DNA of 26,795 bases. Origin: an uncultured Collinsella sp. Its GTDB lineage: Bacteria > Actinomycetota > Coriobacteriia > Coriobacteriales > Coriobacteriaceae. The notes beneath the pieces were generated by a model that saw only the letters and a program-made list of their open reading frames with translations, made no database searches and had not been told where the DNA came from. The stretch covers positions 1 to 26,795 of the forward strand of contig CALLNU010000023.1 of assembly GCA_938005465.1 (NCBI GenBank), written 5' to 3'. The position numbers were made by a program, and so were the translations under genes. Shown here in pieces: positions 7,946 to 14,783 of this stretch; position 1 is the stretch's first letter, and every line of letters begins with the position of its first letter.

Positions 7946-8837
7946 GCCCAAGGAGACCAGCGGGCAACAGCCCGACTCCTCGTTTATCCAGCTCGATGAT
8001 CCAAAGCAAAAGGGCGCCGCTTCGGCGGCGTCCGCCTCTCGTCGCAAGGCGCTCCTTGGCGTTCTTGCTGCCGCGTGCACCATTCTGATCGTCGTCTCGC
8101 TGGGCTTCGTCCATCCTTCCGAGAGCGGCGCCTGGTCCATTGACTGGATCGTTCAGACCGTGACGGGGGAGAGCGTCGTCGCCAAGGACATCAAGGGGTC
8201 TGGCTCGTCTGCCGCTTCGGGCGAGGCCAGTTCCAAGGATTCCAAATCTTCGAATGATGCAAAAGACGAGCCCAAGGGTTCGAACGACGCCAAGGACGAT
8301 TCCGAGTCTTCAAACAAGGAATCGGACAAAAACTCGGATAGCAAGAAGTCCGAGGACCGGGGCGGCAAGAAGTCTGGCGATAAATCCGCTGCCCAAAATA
8401 CGGGAGCCGGTGATACTTCCAATGCGTCTGGCGGTGCTTCTTCGGGCGGTGGCCAGTCGTCTGATGGAGCCTCGTCCTCTAATGGTGGAAACGCCTCCTC
8501 GGGCAGCCAAAGCGGCTCACAGGAGTCCAGCTACGTTACGGTGACGGTTTCGGTCACATCGAGCGCTGTGGGCAATCCTGTGTCCTCTGGCGGCACCTTT
8601 ACCTTTAACGAAGGCGCCACCGTTTACGATGCCCTGTGCGCGCTAGGCCTTTCTGTCAACGCACACGGCTCGTCGTACGGCACGTATGTTTCCGCGATTG
8701 GTGGTTTGGCCGAGAAACAGTACGGCGGCACGAGCGGCTGGATGTACTCCGTCAACGGCACAACGCCCATGACGGCCTGCAGTAACTACGTTCTCTCCAA
8801 TGACGACAACGTCGTTTGGTATTACGTAACGGGCTAG
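7935..8837 (+). CDS. Membrane-anchored single-DUF4430 protein
   Basis: A 300-residue protein. The start chosen is ATG 7935, which overlaps the upstream stop codon by 11 bases; a GTG at 7926 in the same frame is possible. Residues 1-38 are polar, 40-59 form an uncleaved-looking signal anchor, and about 80-195 are Ser/Lys/Asp- then Gly/Ser-rich low complexity. Residues 198-300 form a DUF4430 domain (EGATVYDAL, then SSYGTYVSAIGGLAE, then GWMYSVNG). A cysteine at residue 48 lies inside the hydrophobic helix in an AAAC context, a poor lipobox. The overlap with the large surface gene implies translational coupling and shared control by the cobalamin riboswitch. Likely role: a membrane-proximal partner that receives the ligand from the large protein (inference). 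No transporter gene is adjacent. Confidence 0.85.
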   Translation: MPDKPKETSGQQPDSSFIQLDDPKQKGAASAASASRRKALLGVLAAACTILIVVSLGFVHPSESGAWSIDWIVQTVTGESVVAKDIKGSGSSAASGEASSKDSKSSNDAKDEPKGSNDAKDDSESSNKESDKNSDSKKSEDRGGKKSGDKSAAQNTGAGDTSNASGGASSGGGQSSDGASSSNGGNASSGSQSGSQESSYVTVTVSVTSSAVGNPVSSGGTFTFNEGATVYDALCALGLSVNAHGSSYGTYVSAIGGLAEKQYGGTSGWMYSVNGTTPMTACSNYVLSNDDNVVWYYVTG

Positions 8838-8859
8838 AGGCCTCGACATAGCGCGCCAG

Positions 8860-8898
8860 ACGGGCGGTTCGGGCCAACATCCGGACCGCCCGTTTTTC
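8860..8898 (+). terminator. Intrinsic terminator of the DUF4430 unit
   Basis: ACGGGCGGT (8860-8868) pairs with ACCGCCCGT (8885-8893), with further TCGG/CCGG pairing inside, followed by a run of Ts (8893-8897). It sits 22 bases after the second DUF4430 gene. Confidence 0.85.
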
Positions 8899-8934
8899 AT
8901 GCGAATGGGACTGGGTCGCCGGGTCTCTCTGCAA

Positions 8935-8970
8935 ACAAAAAACCGGTTGGAACGGGAATTCCAACCGGTT
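8935..8970 (-). terminator. Terminator of the minus-strand GtrA gene
   Basis: AACCGGTTGGAA (8941-8952) and TTCCAACCGGTT (8959-8970) form a perfect 12-pair stem. Read on the minus strand it is followed by TTTTGTT (8940-8934). It lies 26 bases beyond the stop of the GtrA gene. Confidence 0.85.
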
Positions 8971-8996
8971 ATACATTCAAGCAAATAGTGAATCGA

Positions 8997-9404
8997 CTAC
9001 GACCGTGCGCCCTCGAGGAAGAAGCGACGGCTGAAGTAGTTGTACCAGGTGACAAGGAACGTGGCGATGGCCTTCATGGCTTGGTAGCCGATGCTCAAAA
9101 ACGTGACGCCCACAAACATATACAGGTCGTTGAGGCCCAGGCCGATCACCGACAGGATGGTGAAGATCGTGAACTCGCGCTTGCGGCTCATGCCTTCGCG
9201 GTGGTCGAACACGTACTTCATGCTGAGCCAGTAGTTGACCACGACGGACGTGATAAACGAAACCGTGGTGCTCATCAAAAAGTCGAGGTGGAACAGCTCG
9301 ACGAGCGCAATGAGCATGCCCCAGTCGATGCCAAAGGAGATAAGACCCACGACAGCAAACTTGAGGAACTGCTTGGTATGAGGTTGTGCCAGCGCCTTGC
9401 GCAC
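8997..9404 (-). CDS. GtrA-family membrane protein (copy 1)
   Basis: A 135-residue protein with four transmembrane helices: FLKFAVVGLISFGIDWGML, then a segment with FITSVVVNYWLSMKYVF, then FTILSVIGLGLNDLYMFVG, then ATFLVTWYNYFSRRFFLEG. The KFxVVG start, the N-Y/F-W/L-S-M-K-Y-V-F turn and the N-Y-F-S-R-(R/K) end are typical of the GtrA/DPMS family. Its members are thought to move polyprenyl-phosphate-linked sugars across the membrane. The start is GTG (9402-9404) with only a weak ribosome site. It is a paralogue of the gene at 9624-10019. No glycosyltransferase gene is adjacent, so the glycan it serves is unknown. It probably has its own promoter, since 219 bases and a hairpin separate it from the upstream gene. 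Confidence 0.85.
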   Translation of the reverse strand: MRKALAQPHTKQFLKFAVVGLISFGIDWGMLIALVELFHLDFLMSTTVSFITSVVVNYWLSMKYVFDHREGMSRKREFTIFTILSVIGLGLNDLYMFVGVTFLSIGYQAMKAIATFLVTWYNYFSRRFFLEGARS

Positions 9405-9501
9405 GTAATCACATCCAATGCGTTGATGAATCGAGCAGAGGATACTTTAGAGCTTTTACAAGGGAAACGTAAGGTCTTTGCCAAGAACTATATGAACTCG
9501 C

Positions 9502-9540
9502 CAAATTTTCAAGAGCTAATCCGCAAACGTTGAAAATTTG
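9502..9540. repeat. Perfect AT-rich 11-bp inverted repeat between the GtrA genes
   Basis: CAAATTTTCAA (9502-9512) and TTGAAAATTTG (9530-9540) form a perfect inverted repeat with a 17-base spacer. It lies about 100-135 bases upstream of the GtrA copy 1 start. It could be an operator for that gene or an AT-rich RNA hairpin. No regulator is known. Confidence 0.5.
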
Positions 9541-9557
9541 CCCGTAAACGAGCGGCA

Positions 9558-9597
9558 CCCACGGACGATACTGCGCTGAGTGCACGTCGTCCGTGGG
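9558..9597 (-). terminator. Hairpin after the second GtrA gene, probable terminator
   Basis: CCCACGGACGA (9558-9568) pairs perfectly with TCGTCCGTGGG (9587-9597). It lies 26 bases beyond the stop of the minus-strand GtrA gene. Only a short, interrupted T-run follows (CGTTTACGG), so termination may be weak or need a factor. Confidence 0.5.
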
Positions 9598-9623
9598 CGC
9601 CGTAATGCTGCAGGGGTTTCGAG

Positions 9624-10019
9624 CTACTTGGTCTCGTCGCCCTCCAGGAAGATTTTTCGGGTCACAAAGTTGTAGACCATGACAAGCGCGGTGGCGCAGA
9701 TCTTGGCGATATTGGCCTCGAGTCCCAGGCCGTCGTTGAGCGCCAGCACGATGCCATCGTTGAGCACCAAACCGATCACGGACAGCACGACAAAGATGAT
9801 GAACTCGCGGCGGCGGCTCATGCCTTCCTTGTGCGCAAACACGTATTTCATGCTTGCGAGGTAGTTAAAGATGAGTGAGATGATAAAGCCGCTGGTGTTG
9901 GCGATTAGGATGTTGAGGCCCAGACCGTAGTGGAGCAGATTCATAATGCCAAAGTCGATAACCGTGGCAATGACACCGACGACGCCAAATTTCATAATCT
10001 GCGCAAGGAGCTTTTGCAT
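9624..10019 (-). CDS. GtrA-family membrane protein (copy 2)
   Basis: A four-helix GtrA-family protein, 131 residues from ATG 10019, which has AGG 5 bases upstream and lines up with the start of copy 1 (MQKLLAQ-MKF against MRKALAQ-LKF). A longer form from TTG 10082 (152 residues) is possible but its ribosome site touches the start codon. The core segments match copy 1 closely: SLIFNYLASMKYVFAHKEG, then SRRREFIIFVVLSVIGLVL, then VYNFVTRKIFLEG. It follows the fructose-bisphosphatase gene on the same strand (16 bases to the TTG, 79 to the ATG) and is probably transcribed with it. Presumed role: translocation of a lipid-linked sugar. The partner glycosyltransferase is not in the window. Confidence 0.85.
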   Translation of the reverse strand: MQKLLAQIMKFGVVGVIATVIDFGIMNLLHYGLGLNILIANTSGFIISLIFNYLASMKYVFAHKEGMSRRREFIIFVVLSVIGLVLNDGIVLALNDGLGLEANIAKICATALVMVYNFVTRKIFLEGDETK

Positions 10020-10097
10020 GGTACCTGCCTTAAGCTGGCGCCGAAGCGCCGCGGGGATGACAAACTTAGCAAGTTTAGCCAATCCCCGCGGGTGGTG

Positions 10098-12014
10098 CTA
10101 GATGCGCTCCTCGATAGCACCGTTTCTATATGCATCGAGCAGCTGGCGCAGGTCCTGGATCTGGCTGCGAATCTTGGCGCCAGTATCGGTGTCGCTCACC
10201 ATGCGGCGACGGTCTGCTTGGTCAAAACGGTTGGTCTCGCTCTCGATGTCCACGTTGCGCGTGAGTGCCTCGGCAACCGTCGTAAAGGCCCGGTGCGACT
10301 TGAGGCGGCAGCCGCGCGAGCTCGAGATGAGCGTATAGCCGGCGATGCCCGTCTTGGGATGGTAAGCGCGGCAGAAGCCGCCATCGATGACCAGCAGCTT
10401 GCCCTCGGCGCGGATAGGCTGCTCGCCCTTGGTGGTTTTAACAGGTGTGTGGCCGTTGATGATGTGGCCGGTCGGCGAACATGCCATGGGCGCGACGCCA
10501 AACTCGCGCATGATGTCGTCGCAGACCGAGGGCGACTTGGTAAGCGTAAAGTATGGGTCCATCGGCTCGACCCAGGTGCTCTTATCGGCGATATAGGCGC
10601 GCTCAAAGGTACGCACCAGGCGTCCGCTGGCGGGCGAGTTAAAGCCAATCCACAGGTACCACATCCAGTCGAGAGCGTCGCGGTCGCCCACGCGCCAGGC
10701 GCGGCGGGCGATGTGGTCGCAAAAATCGAGATAATCGCGGCCAGCGTGCCAGGTGCCCAGACAGTTCATGCTGCTAAAGGTGCCGTCTTCGTTGAGCGGA
10801 ACGCAGCCGTGGAAGAGCAGATTGCCGTTGGCGACCTTGTACATCGAGCCGTGGGAATAGAGGAAATCGATATGGCGATGCAGGTGATCGGCGGTGACAA
10901 ACTCGGACACGAGCTTGTCGATGATGTGCTGCTCCTGGGGCGTGAGCGTATAGGGGTCCGCCGGGTCGACGGTGGGGAAGTCGTTGGTCGTGAGCGGCCA
11001 CGCACTGCCGTCGGCGAGCGTGACCGTGCCGGTGTCGTGATCGATCTTGTCGAGTAACAGGCGGTTGGTCATATCGAACTCGGGGTGGCGCTGGATAATC
11101 TGGCCCTCGAGCTTAAAGAGCAGCACGTTGATGGCCTTGATCAGCGGGGTGATGGACTCACCGGCGGTGTAGGTGGCATCGGCAAAGGCGACAAGCTCAC
11201 GCAGCGAGATACCGTAGTCATTCTCCAAGATCTCGTAGTTGTCGTAGCGTAGGTTGTTGCGCAATACCGTGGCGATGCAGGCGGGCTCACCGGCCGCAGC
11301 GCCCATCCACAGCAGGTCGTGGTTGCCCCACTGGATGTCGAGCGAATGGTAGGTGAGCAGGCGGTCCATAATCTTGGCCGCGCCGCCGCCGCGGTCGAAG
11401 ATATCGCCCACCAGGTGCAGGTGGTCGACGGCCAGGCGCTTGATGAGCGAAGCGAGCGACTCGATAAAGTCGTCGGCGCTGGCGGTCTCCAGGATGGACT
11501 CCACGATGCGCTCGTGATAGCGCACGCGATAGTTGTTCTCGTCCGGGTGCGTGTGCAACAACTCGTCGATGATATAGGCGTAGTCGCGCGGGATGGCCTT
11601 ACGCACCTTGGAGCGCGTGTAGCGGCTTGAAAGCGAGCGAGCGACCATGATGAGCTGGTCAAGCATCGTCTTGTACCAGGTGGGCGAGTCCTCGCGCTGG
11701 CTGCGGACCAGCTCGATCTTCTCGCGCGGGTAGTAGATGAGCGTGCACAGCTCGCCCTTCTCGTCAAAGGAGAGCGTGTCGCCAAAAATCTCATCGACAT
11801 GCTCGCGTACGACGCCCGAGCAGTTGTTGAGGATGTGCATAAAGGCTTCGTACTCGCCATGCACGTCGCTCATAAAATGCTCGGTGCCCTTGGGTAGGTT
11901 GAGGATGGCCGAGAGGTTGATGATCTCGGTGAATGCGGATTGCTCGGTGGGGAACTGTCTCGACAGCAGGCGCAGATACTTGAAATCTTGCGGATTGCGA
12001 TCGAATGCGACCAT
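10098..12014 (-). CDS. fbp: Fructose-1,6-bisphosphatase, class III
   Basis: A 638-residue protein starting at ATG 12014, with GGAAGG about 6 bases upstream. Earlier in-frame starts up to 12092 are rejected because they would run through the leader inverted repeat. Class III enzymes are about 640 residues. The metallophosphatase motifs are present: SDVHGEYEAF (49-58), VGDIFDRGG (202-210), QWGNHDLLWMG (228-238) and, in the C-terminal half, GHIINGHTPVK. The enzyme converts fructose 1,6-bisphosphate to fructose 6-phosphate in gluconeogenesis and is the main type in Firmicutes and many anaerobes. It acts in the cytosol and is metal-dependent. It appears to lead a unit with the GtrA copy 2 gene. 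An inverted repeat in the leader may be regulatory. Confidence 0.95.
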   Translation of the reverse strand: MVAFDRNPQDFKYLRLLSRQFPTEQSAFTEIINLSAILNLPKGTEHFMSDVHGEYEAFMHILNNCSGVVREHVDEIFGDTLSFDEKGELCTLIYYPREKIELVRSQREDSPTWYKTMLDQLIMVARSLSSRYTRSKVRKAIPRDYAYIIDELLHTHPDENNYRVRYHERIVESILETASADDFIESLASLIKRLAVDHLHLVGDIFDRGGGAAKIMDRLLTYHSLDIQWGNHDLLWMGAAAGEPACIATVLRNNLRYDNYEILENDYGISLRELVAFADATYTAGESITPLIKAINVLLFKLEGQIIQRHPEFDMTNRLLLDKIDHDTGTVTLADGSAWPLTTNDFPTVDPADPYTLTPQEQHIIDKLVSEFVTADHLHRHIDFLYSHGSMYKVANGNLLFHGCVPLNEDGTFSSMNCLGTWHAGRDYLDFCDHIARRAWRVGDRDALDWMWYLWIGFNSPASGRLVRTFERAYIADKSTWVEPMDPYFTLTKSPSVCDDIMREFGVAPMACSPTGHIINGHTPVKTTKGEQPIRAEGKLLVIDGGFCRAYHPKTGIAGYTLISSSRGCRLKSHRAFTTVAEALTRNVDIESETNRFDQADRRRMVSDTDTGAKIRSQIQDLRQLLDAYRNGAIEERI

Positions 12015-12041
12015 GAAACACCTTCCGATGGGGCTGGTAAA

Positions 12042-12071
12042 ACTGATAAACAGCGTCAAACGTTTATCAGT
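12042..12071 (-). promoter_or_regulatory. Inverted repeat in the fbp leader
   Basis: ACTGATAAAC (12042-12051) and GTTTATCAGT (12062-12071) are a perfect 10-bp inverted repeat with a 10-base spacer, 28 bases before the fbp start codon. In the minus-strand transcript the hairpin is followed by TTTTACC, so it could be an operator, a weak attenuator or an mRNA-stabilising hairpin. Confidence 0.5.
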
Positions 12072-12238
12072 ATGCGCCGCTTTTGTTTCCATTTTACGCC
12101 AGCGGCTGAATTGTCGGCTGAACGGTTTGGTAAATCGATTTAGTTGAGGTAGATATGGCGGTTGGGTTGAGACGACAGAGGGTGTTTTTTCAGATATTTA
12201 TGCGTGGGGCCGGTGGAGACGATGGTGGTAAAGATGTT

Positions 12239-12269
12239 CACTATTTTTGGTTCGATTTGGTAAATAGTG
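12239..12269. repeat. Inverted repeat upstream of the DegV promoter
   Basis: CACTATTT (12239-12246) and AAATAGTG (12262-12269) form an inverted repeat about 30 bases upstream of the putative degV -10 element. The spacer holds two TTGGT-like half-copies. It is a candidate activator or repressor site. The rest of 12072-12238 shows no gene. Confidence 0.35.
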
Positions 12270-12297
12270 GACATATGTACCGTATGTAGGCTCACTG

Positions 12298-12306
12298 TGC
12301 GATAAT
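12298..12306 (+). promoter_or_regulatory. Extended -10 promoter of the degV gene
   Basis: TGCGATAAT (12298-12306) is an extended -10 element, with no good -35 seventeen bases upstream. Transcription would begin near 12313, leaving a leader of about 22 bases that contains the AAGGAG ribosome site. The same TGTGCGATAAT string precedes metG on the minus strand. Confidence 0.4.
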
Positions 12307-12334
12307 TTGCGCAGCAATGAGTAAGGAGCCTCAT

Positions 12335-13225
12335 ATGAGTGATTTTGTCCTGACCTGTGAATCCGCCGCCGACCGAACCCGTGAGTTCTTTGCGTCGCGC
12401 AATATCCCTGTCGTGTGTTTTCATTACGAGATCGACGATGTTGTCTATACGGACGATCTGTATCAGTCGATTACGCCGGACAAGTTTTTTGCCCAGATTG
12501 CCGCGGGCGCCATGCCCAAGACGTCCCAGGTGAGCGTGGGTGAGTACGAGGAGTTTTGGGAGCCGTTTGTTGCCGAGGGTAAAGACGTGCTGCACCTGAC
12601 GTTGTCGTCGGGCATTTCGGGCACGTATGGATCGGCCTGCGTTGCGGCGCAGATGCTCGCGGATCGCTATCCCCAGGGCGGCAAGGTGCGCGTCGTCGAT
12701 TCGCTGGCGGCGTCTTCGGGCTTTGGCCTGTTGCTGGAATATGCCGCCGACGTGCGCGATAGCGGGGCTTCACTCGACGAGACGGCTGCCTGGATCGAGG
12801 AGCACAAACTCAACCTGCACCACTGGTTCTTCTCGACCGATCTGTCGAGCTACCTGCGCGGCGGTCGCATTTCGGCCGCGAGCGCGATCATCGGCACGGC
12901 GCTTAAGATTTGCCCGCTTATGACGGTCGATTGCGACGGCAAGCTGTCGCCACGTGAGAAGATTCGCACTAAGAAGCGCGCGATTTCCGAGATGGCCAAG
13001 ACCATGATGGCACACGTGCAAGACGGTGTGGATTATTCGGGTAAGTGCATCATGTCGCACTCGGCGTGCCGCGAGGATGCCGAGGCAGTTGCGGCGCTGA
13101 TTGAGGAACAGGTTCCGCAGCTTAAAGGCAAGATTGAGATCAATGACATCGGTACTCTGATTGGCTCGCATACCGGACCTGGTACGGTGGCGCTCTTCTT
13201 TATGGGCGACAAGCGCGTGGATTAA
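12335..13225 (+). CDS. DegV-family fatty-acid-binding protein
   Basis: A 296-residue protein starting at ATG 12335, since AAGGAG (12323-12328) lies 6 bases upstream; the ATG at 12317 overlaps that site and is rejected. DegV signatures are TSQVS (63-67), SSGISGT (91-97), DSLAASSG near residue 130, a segment with YLRGGRISAASA near 176, and a C-terminal HTGPGT. DegV/FakB proteins bind a fatty acid and present it to the kinase FakA, which makes acyl-phosphate for phospholipid synthesis. No fakA gene is in the window, which is normal because fakB genes are often scattered. It stands alone, with its own promoter and a shared terminator region. Confidence 0.9.
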   Translation: MSDFVLTCESAADRTREFFASRNIPVVCFHYEIDDVVYTDDLYQSITPDKFFAQIAAGAMPKTSQVSVGEYEEFWEPFVAEGKDVLHLTLSSGISGTYGSACVAAQMLADRYPQGGKVRVVDSLAASSGFGLLLEYAADVRDSGASLDETAAWIEEHKLNLHHWFFSTDLSSYLRGGRISAASAIIGTALKICPLMTVDCDGKLSPREKIRTKKRAISEMAKTMMAHVQDGVDYSGKCIMSHSACREDAEAVAALIEEQVPQLKGKIEINDIGTLIGSHTGPGTVALFFMGDKRVD

Positions 13226-13261
13226 TTTGCCCCATCACGTCGCTGCATGATTGCTCAAACG

Positions 13262-13294
13262 AAAACGGCCCGCCTCACGTTTGTGGGGCGGGCC
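13262..13294 (-). terminator. Terminator between convergent degV and TIM-barrel genes
   Basis: GGCCCGCC (13267-13274) pairs with GGCGGGCC-type bases at 13286-13294, with added CAC/GTG pairs inside. On the minus strand it is followed by GTTTTC. It lies 12 bases past the stop of the minus-strand gene and may also serve degV, which ends 37 bases before it. Confidence 0.8.
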
Positions 13295-13305
13295 AAGATG
13301 TTTTG

Positions 13306-14397
13306 CTAGCGTTTCTTTCCGCGGAAGAAAAAGCCGTGCAGTGACGGCTTGAGGCCGCGGTTGGCGCGATGCTCCTCGACGCGCTCGTGGATCGAAGCGA
13401 CGCGCTCGATGACTTCGTCGGGAATCGGCACATCGGGATTCATGTTCTCGACTTGGCTGACCTCGGCGGCGGCGACCTGGTCGATAATGGGCACGTCGTC
13501 GCGCGAGATGACAGGTGTGGCGTCTTCCTTCATCTTGCGATAACGCTGCATCATGTCGGTCTGTAGCTGCTGGGCCGAAGGCGGTGTCCAGATGATGGCG
13601 TTGGCGCCGGCGGCGATGGTCTCGCGAATGCTCTCGGGCGTCTTGCCGCCCGGCGCGATAAGCGGCAGGTTGGGATAGTGCTCGCGCAGCTCGCGTAGGA
13701 CCTGGGGCGTGTTCTTGCCGGCGGCGATGTTGAGAATCTTGGCTCCAGCGCGCACCTTGGCGTGGGCATCGTCGTCGCAGCGAACGACCGTGGCGATGAC
13801 AGGGATGTCGGCGATGTTGGTGATGTGCTCGACCATCTCGGCAGTAGCGGGGGAGTTGACCACGCAGCCCGCCGCGCCCTGCATCTCGGAGACGGCTGCC
13901 ATCTGCACGGAGCGCTTACCGGTCGTAGTTCCGCCACCCACGCCTACAAAGACCGGGCACTCGGCGACGGTCAGCAGCGCTTGCGTAATGGCGGGCTGCG
14001 GCGTGAAAGGGTAGACCGCAAAGACGGCGTCGGCGTTGGAGTTGCGGATAACCGCGACATCGGTGGTGTAAATGAGCGACTTGATGCGTCGGCCAAAGAG
14101 CGTGAAGCCGCTGGCCTCCTCGATCTCGTCGGGCATGCGAAGGGCAGCCTTGCGCAGGTGTCCGTCGATGGGCAGGGGCTCCATAGGGAGCAGGCCGTTG
14201 GGCGTGACGGCTATTTGGGGCTCGGTGAACTCGTCTGCAAGCTCGACCTCGGAAAAATCGACCGAGGCGACGATGTCCTCGTGCACCTCGGCGGGCACAT
14301 CGATGGGAGCTTGGTCGTTTGCCGCCGCAGGCGTGTCGAAGGAGCTGGTGCCGACGAAGGCGTCGACGCGCTCATTTAGATCGTTGAGGGTATCCAT
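13306..14397 (-). CDS. Putative TIM-barrel protein of unknown function
   Basis: A 363-residue protein. Residues 1-75 are acidic and probably disordered. About 78-285 look like a phosphate-binding TIM barrel: FVGVGGGTTTGKRS (150-163), GAAGCVVNSPATAEMV (174-189), a strand with IPVIATVV (198-205), GAKILNIAAGKNTP (218-231), and LIAPGGKTPESI (246-257) followed by GANAIIWTPPS (264-274). Glycine-rich strand ends and the GGKTPE loop recall ribulose-phosphate-binding or IMPDH/nitronate-monooxygenase-type barrels, but no catalytic signature can be assigned. The C-terminal 60 residues are charged and helical and end in basic residues. Proteins like this are commonly named only as hydrolase or hypothetical. 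The start ATG 14397 has a poor ribosome site. It is monocistronic. Confidence 0.75.
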   Translation of the reverse strand: MDTLNDLNERVDAFVGTSSFDTPAAANDQAPIDVPAEVHEDIVASVDFSEVELADEFTEPQIAVTPNGLLPMEPLPIDGHLRKAALRMPDEIEEASGFTLFGRRIKSLIYTTDVAVIRNSNADAVFAVYPFTPQPAITQALLTVAECPVFVGVGGGTTTGKRSVQMAAVSEMQGAAGCVVNSPATAEMVEHITNIADIPVIATVVRCDDDAHAKVRAGAKILNIAAGKNTPQVLRELREHYPNLPLIAPGGKTPESIRETIAAGANAIIWTPPSAQQLQTDMMQRYRKMKEDATPVISRDDVPIIDQVAAAEVSQVENMNPDVPIPDEVIERVASIHERVEEHRANRGLKPSLHGFFFRGKKR

Positions 14398-14547
14398 GGA
14401 GGCTCGATTCTATGTGATGATGGCCGGCGCGATGCAGCCGGAATTGCGAATGCTAAATCGTTTGACGAGTTGATTTTTCCCCGCCGCGCCATCCGTTAGA
14501 CCGAAGGGCCGGCGAACGTGAAGGAGCTGTGGTGGCGGGGATCGAGG

Positions 14548-14556
14548 TGCTATCTT
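14548..14556 (+). promoter_or_regulatory. Putative extended -10 element for the small membrane gene
   Basis: TGCTATCTT (14548-14556) has the extended -10 form. A weak TGTGGT lies 17 bases upstream. Transcription would begin near 14563, 26 bases before the start codon, leaving room for the GAGG ribosome site. Confidence 0.35.
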
Positions 14557-14588
14557 GAAAGCCCCGTTTAAAAGAGAGGTGACGCGGT

Positions 14589-14759
14589 ATGGAATTGACA
14601 GCAATGTTTGGCTCGATCGGCCTGTGTGTGGCCGCAATCGTTGCCGCCGCGGTCATCTACTTTGTGGTCACGGCCATTAAGGGCAAAAGGGCCGAACGCA
14701 AGGAGCGCGCGATGCTTAAACAGCATCGCGACCAGCAGGGCAAACGCGCACAGAGATAG
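14589..14759 (+). CDS. Small single-helix membrane protein, 56 residues
   Basis: ATG 14589 to TAG 14759 encodes 56 residues. GAGG (14576-14579) lies 9 bases before the start. The N-terminal half (about residues 7-29) is one hydrophobic helix ending in TAIKGKRAERKERAM. The C-terminal half is strongly basic, with KGKRAERKER and KQHRDQQGKR, so the helix is likely N-out, C-in with a cytosolic basic tail. It is convergent with the methyltransferase gene, 24 bases from that gene's stop. The family is not recognised. The layout recalls small YtxH/SMR-like or secretion-accessory peptides, but that is only a resemblance. The ribosome site, hydrophobic pattern and absence of a longer overlapping gene support it as real. 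Confidence 0.65.
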   Translation: MELTAMFGSIGLCVAAIVAAAVIYFVVTAIKGKRAERKERAMLKQHRDQQGKRAQR

Positions 14760-14783
14760 CTTGTTGAGTTTTGGATCCGTGCG

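Noticed and set aside
8049..8112. Lipoprotein signal in the small DUF4430 protein.
   Set aside because: The AAAC cysteine (residue 48) lies in the middle of the hydrophobic helix and the -3 residue is not Leu/Val/Ile; a signal anchor fits better.
9930..11057. Plus-strand open frame of 375 codons antisense to the fructose-bisphosphatase.
   Set aside because: The minus strand carries the class III phosphatase motifs; the plus frame has no family features.
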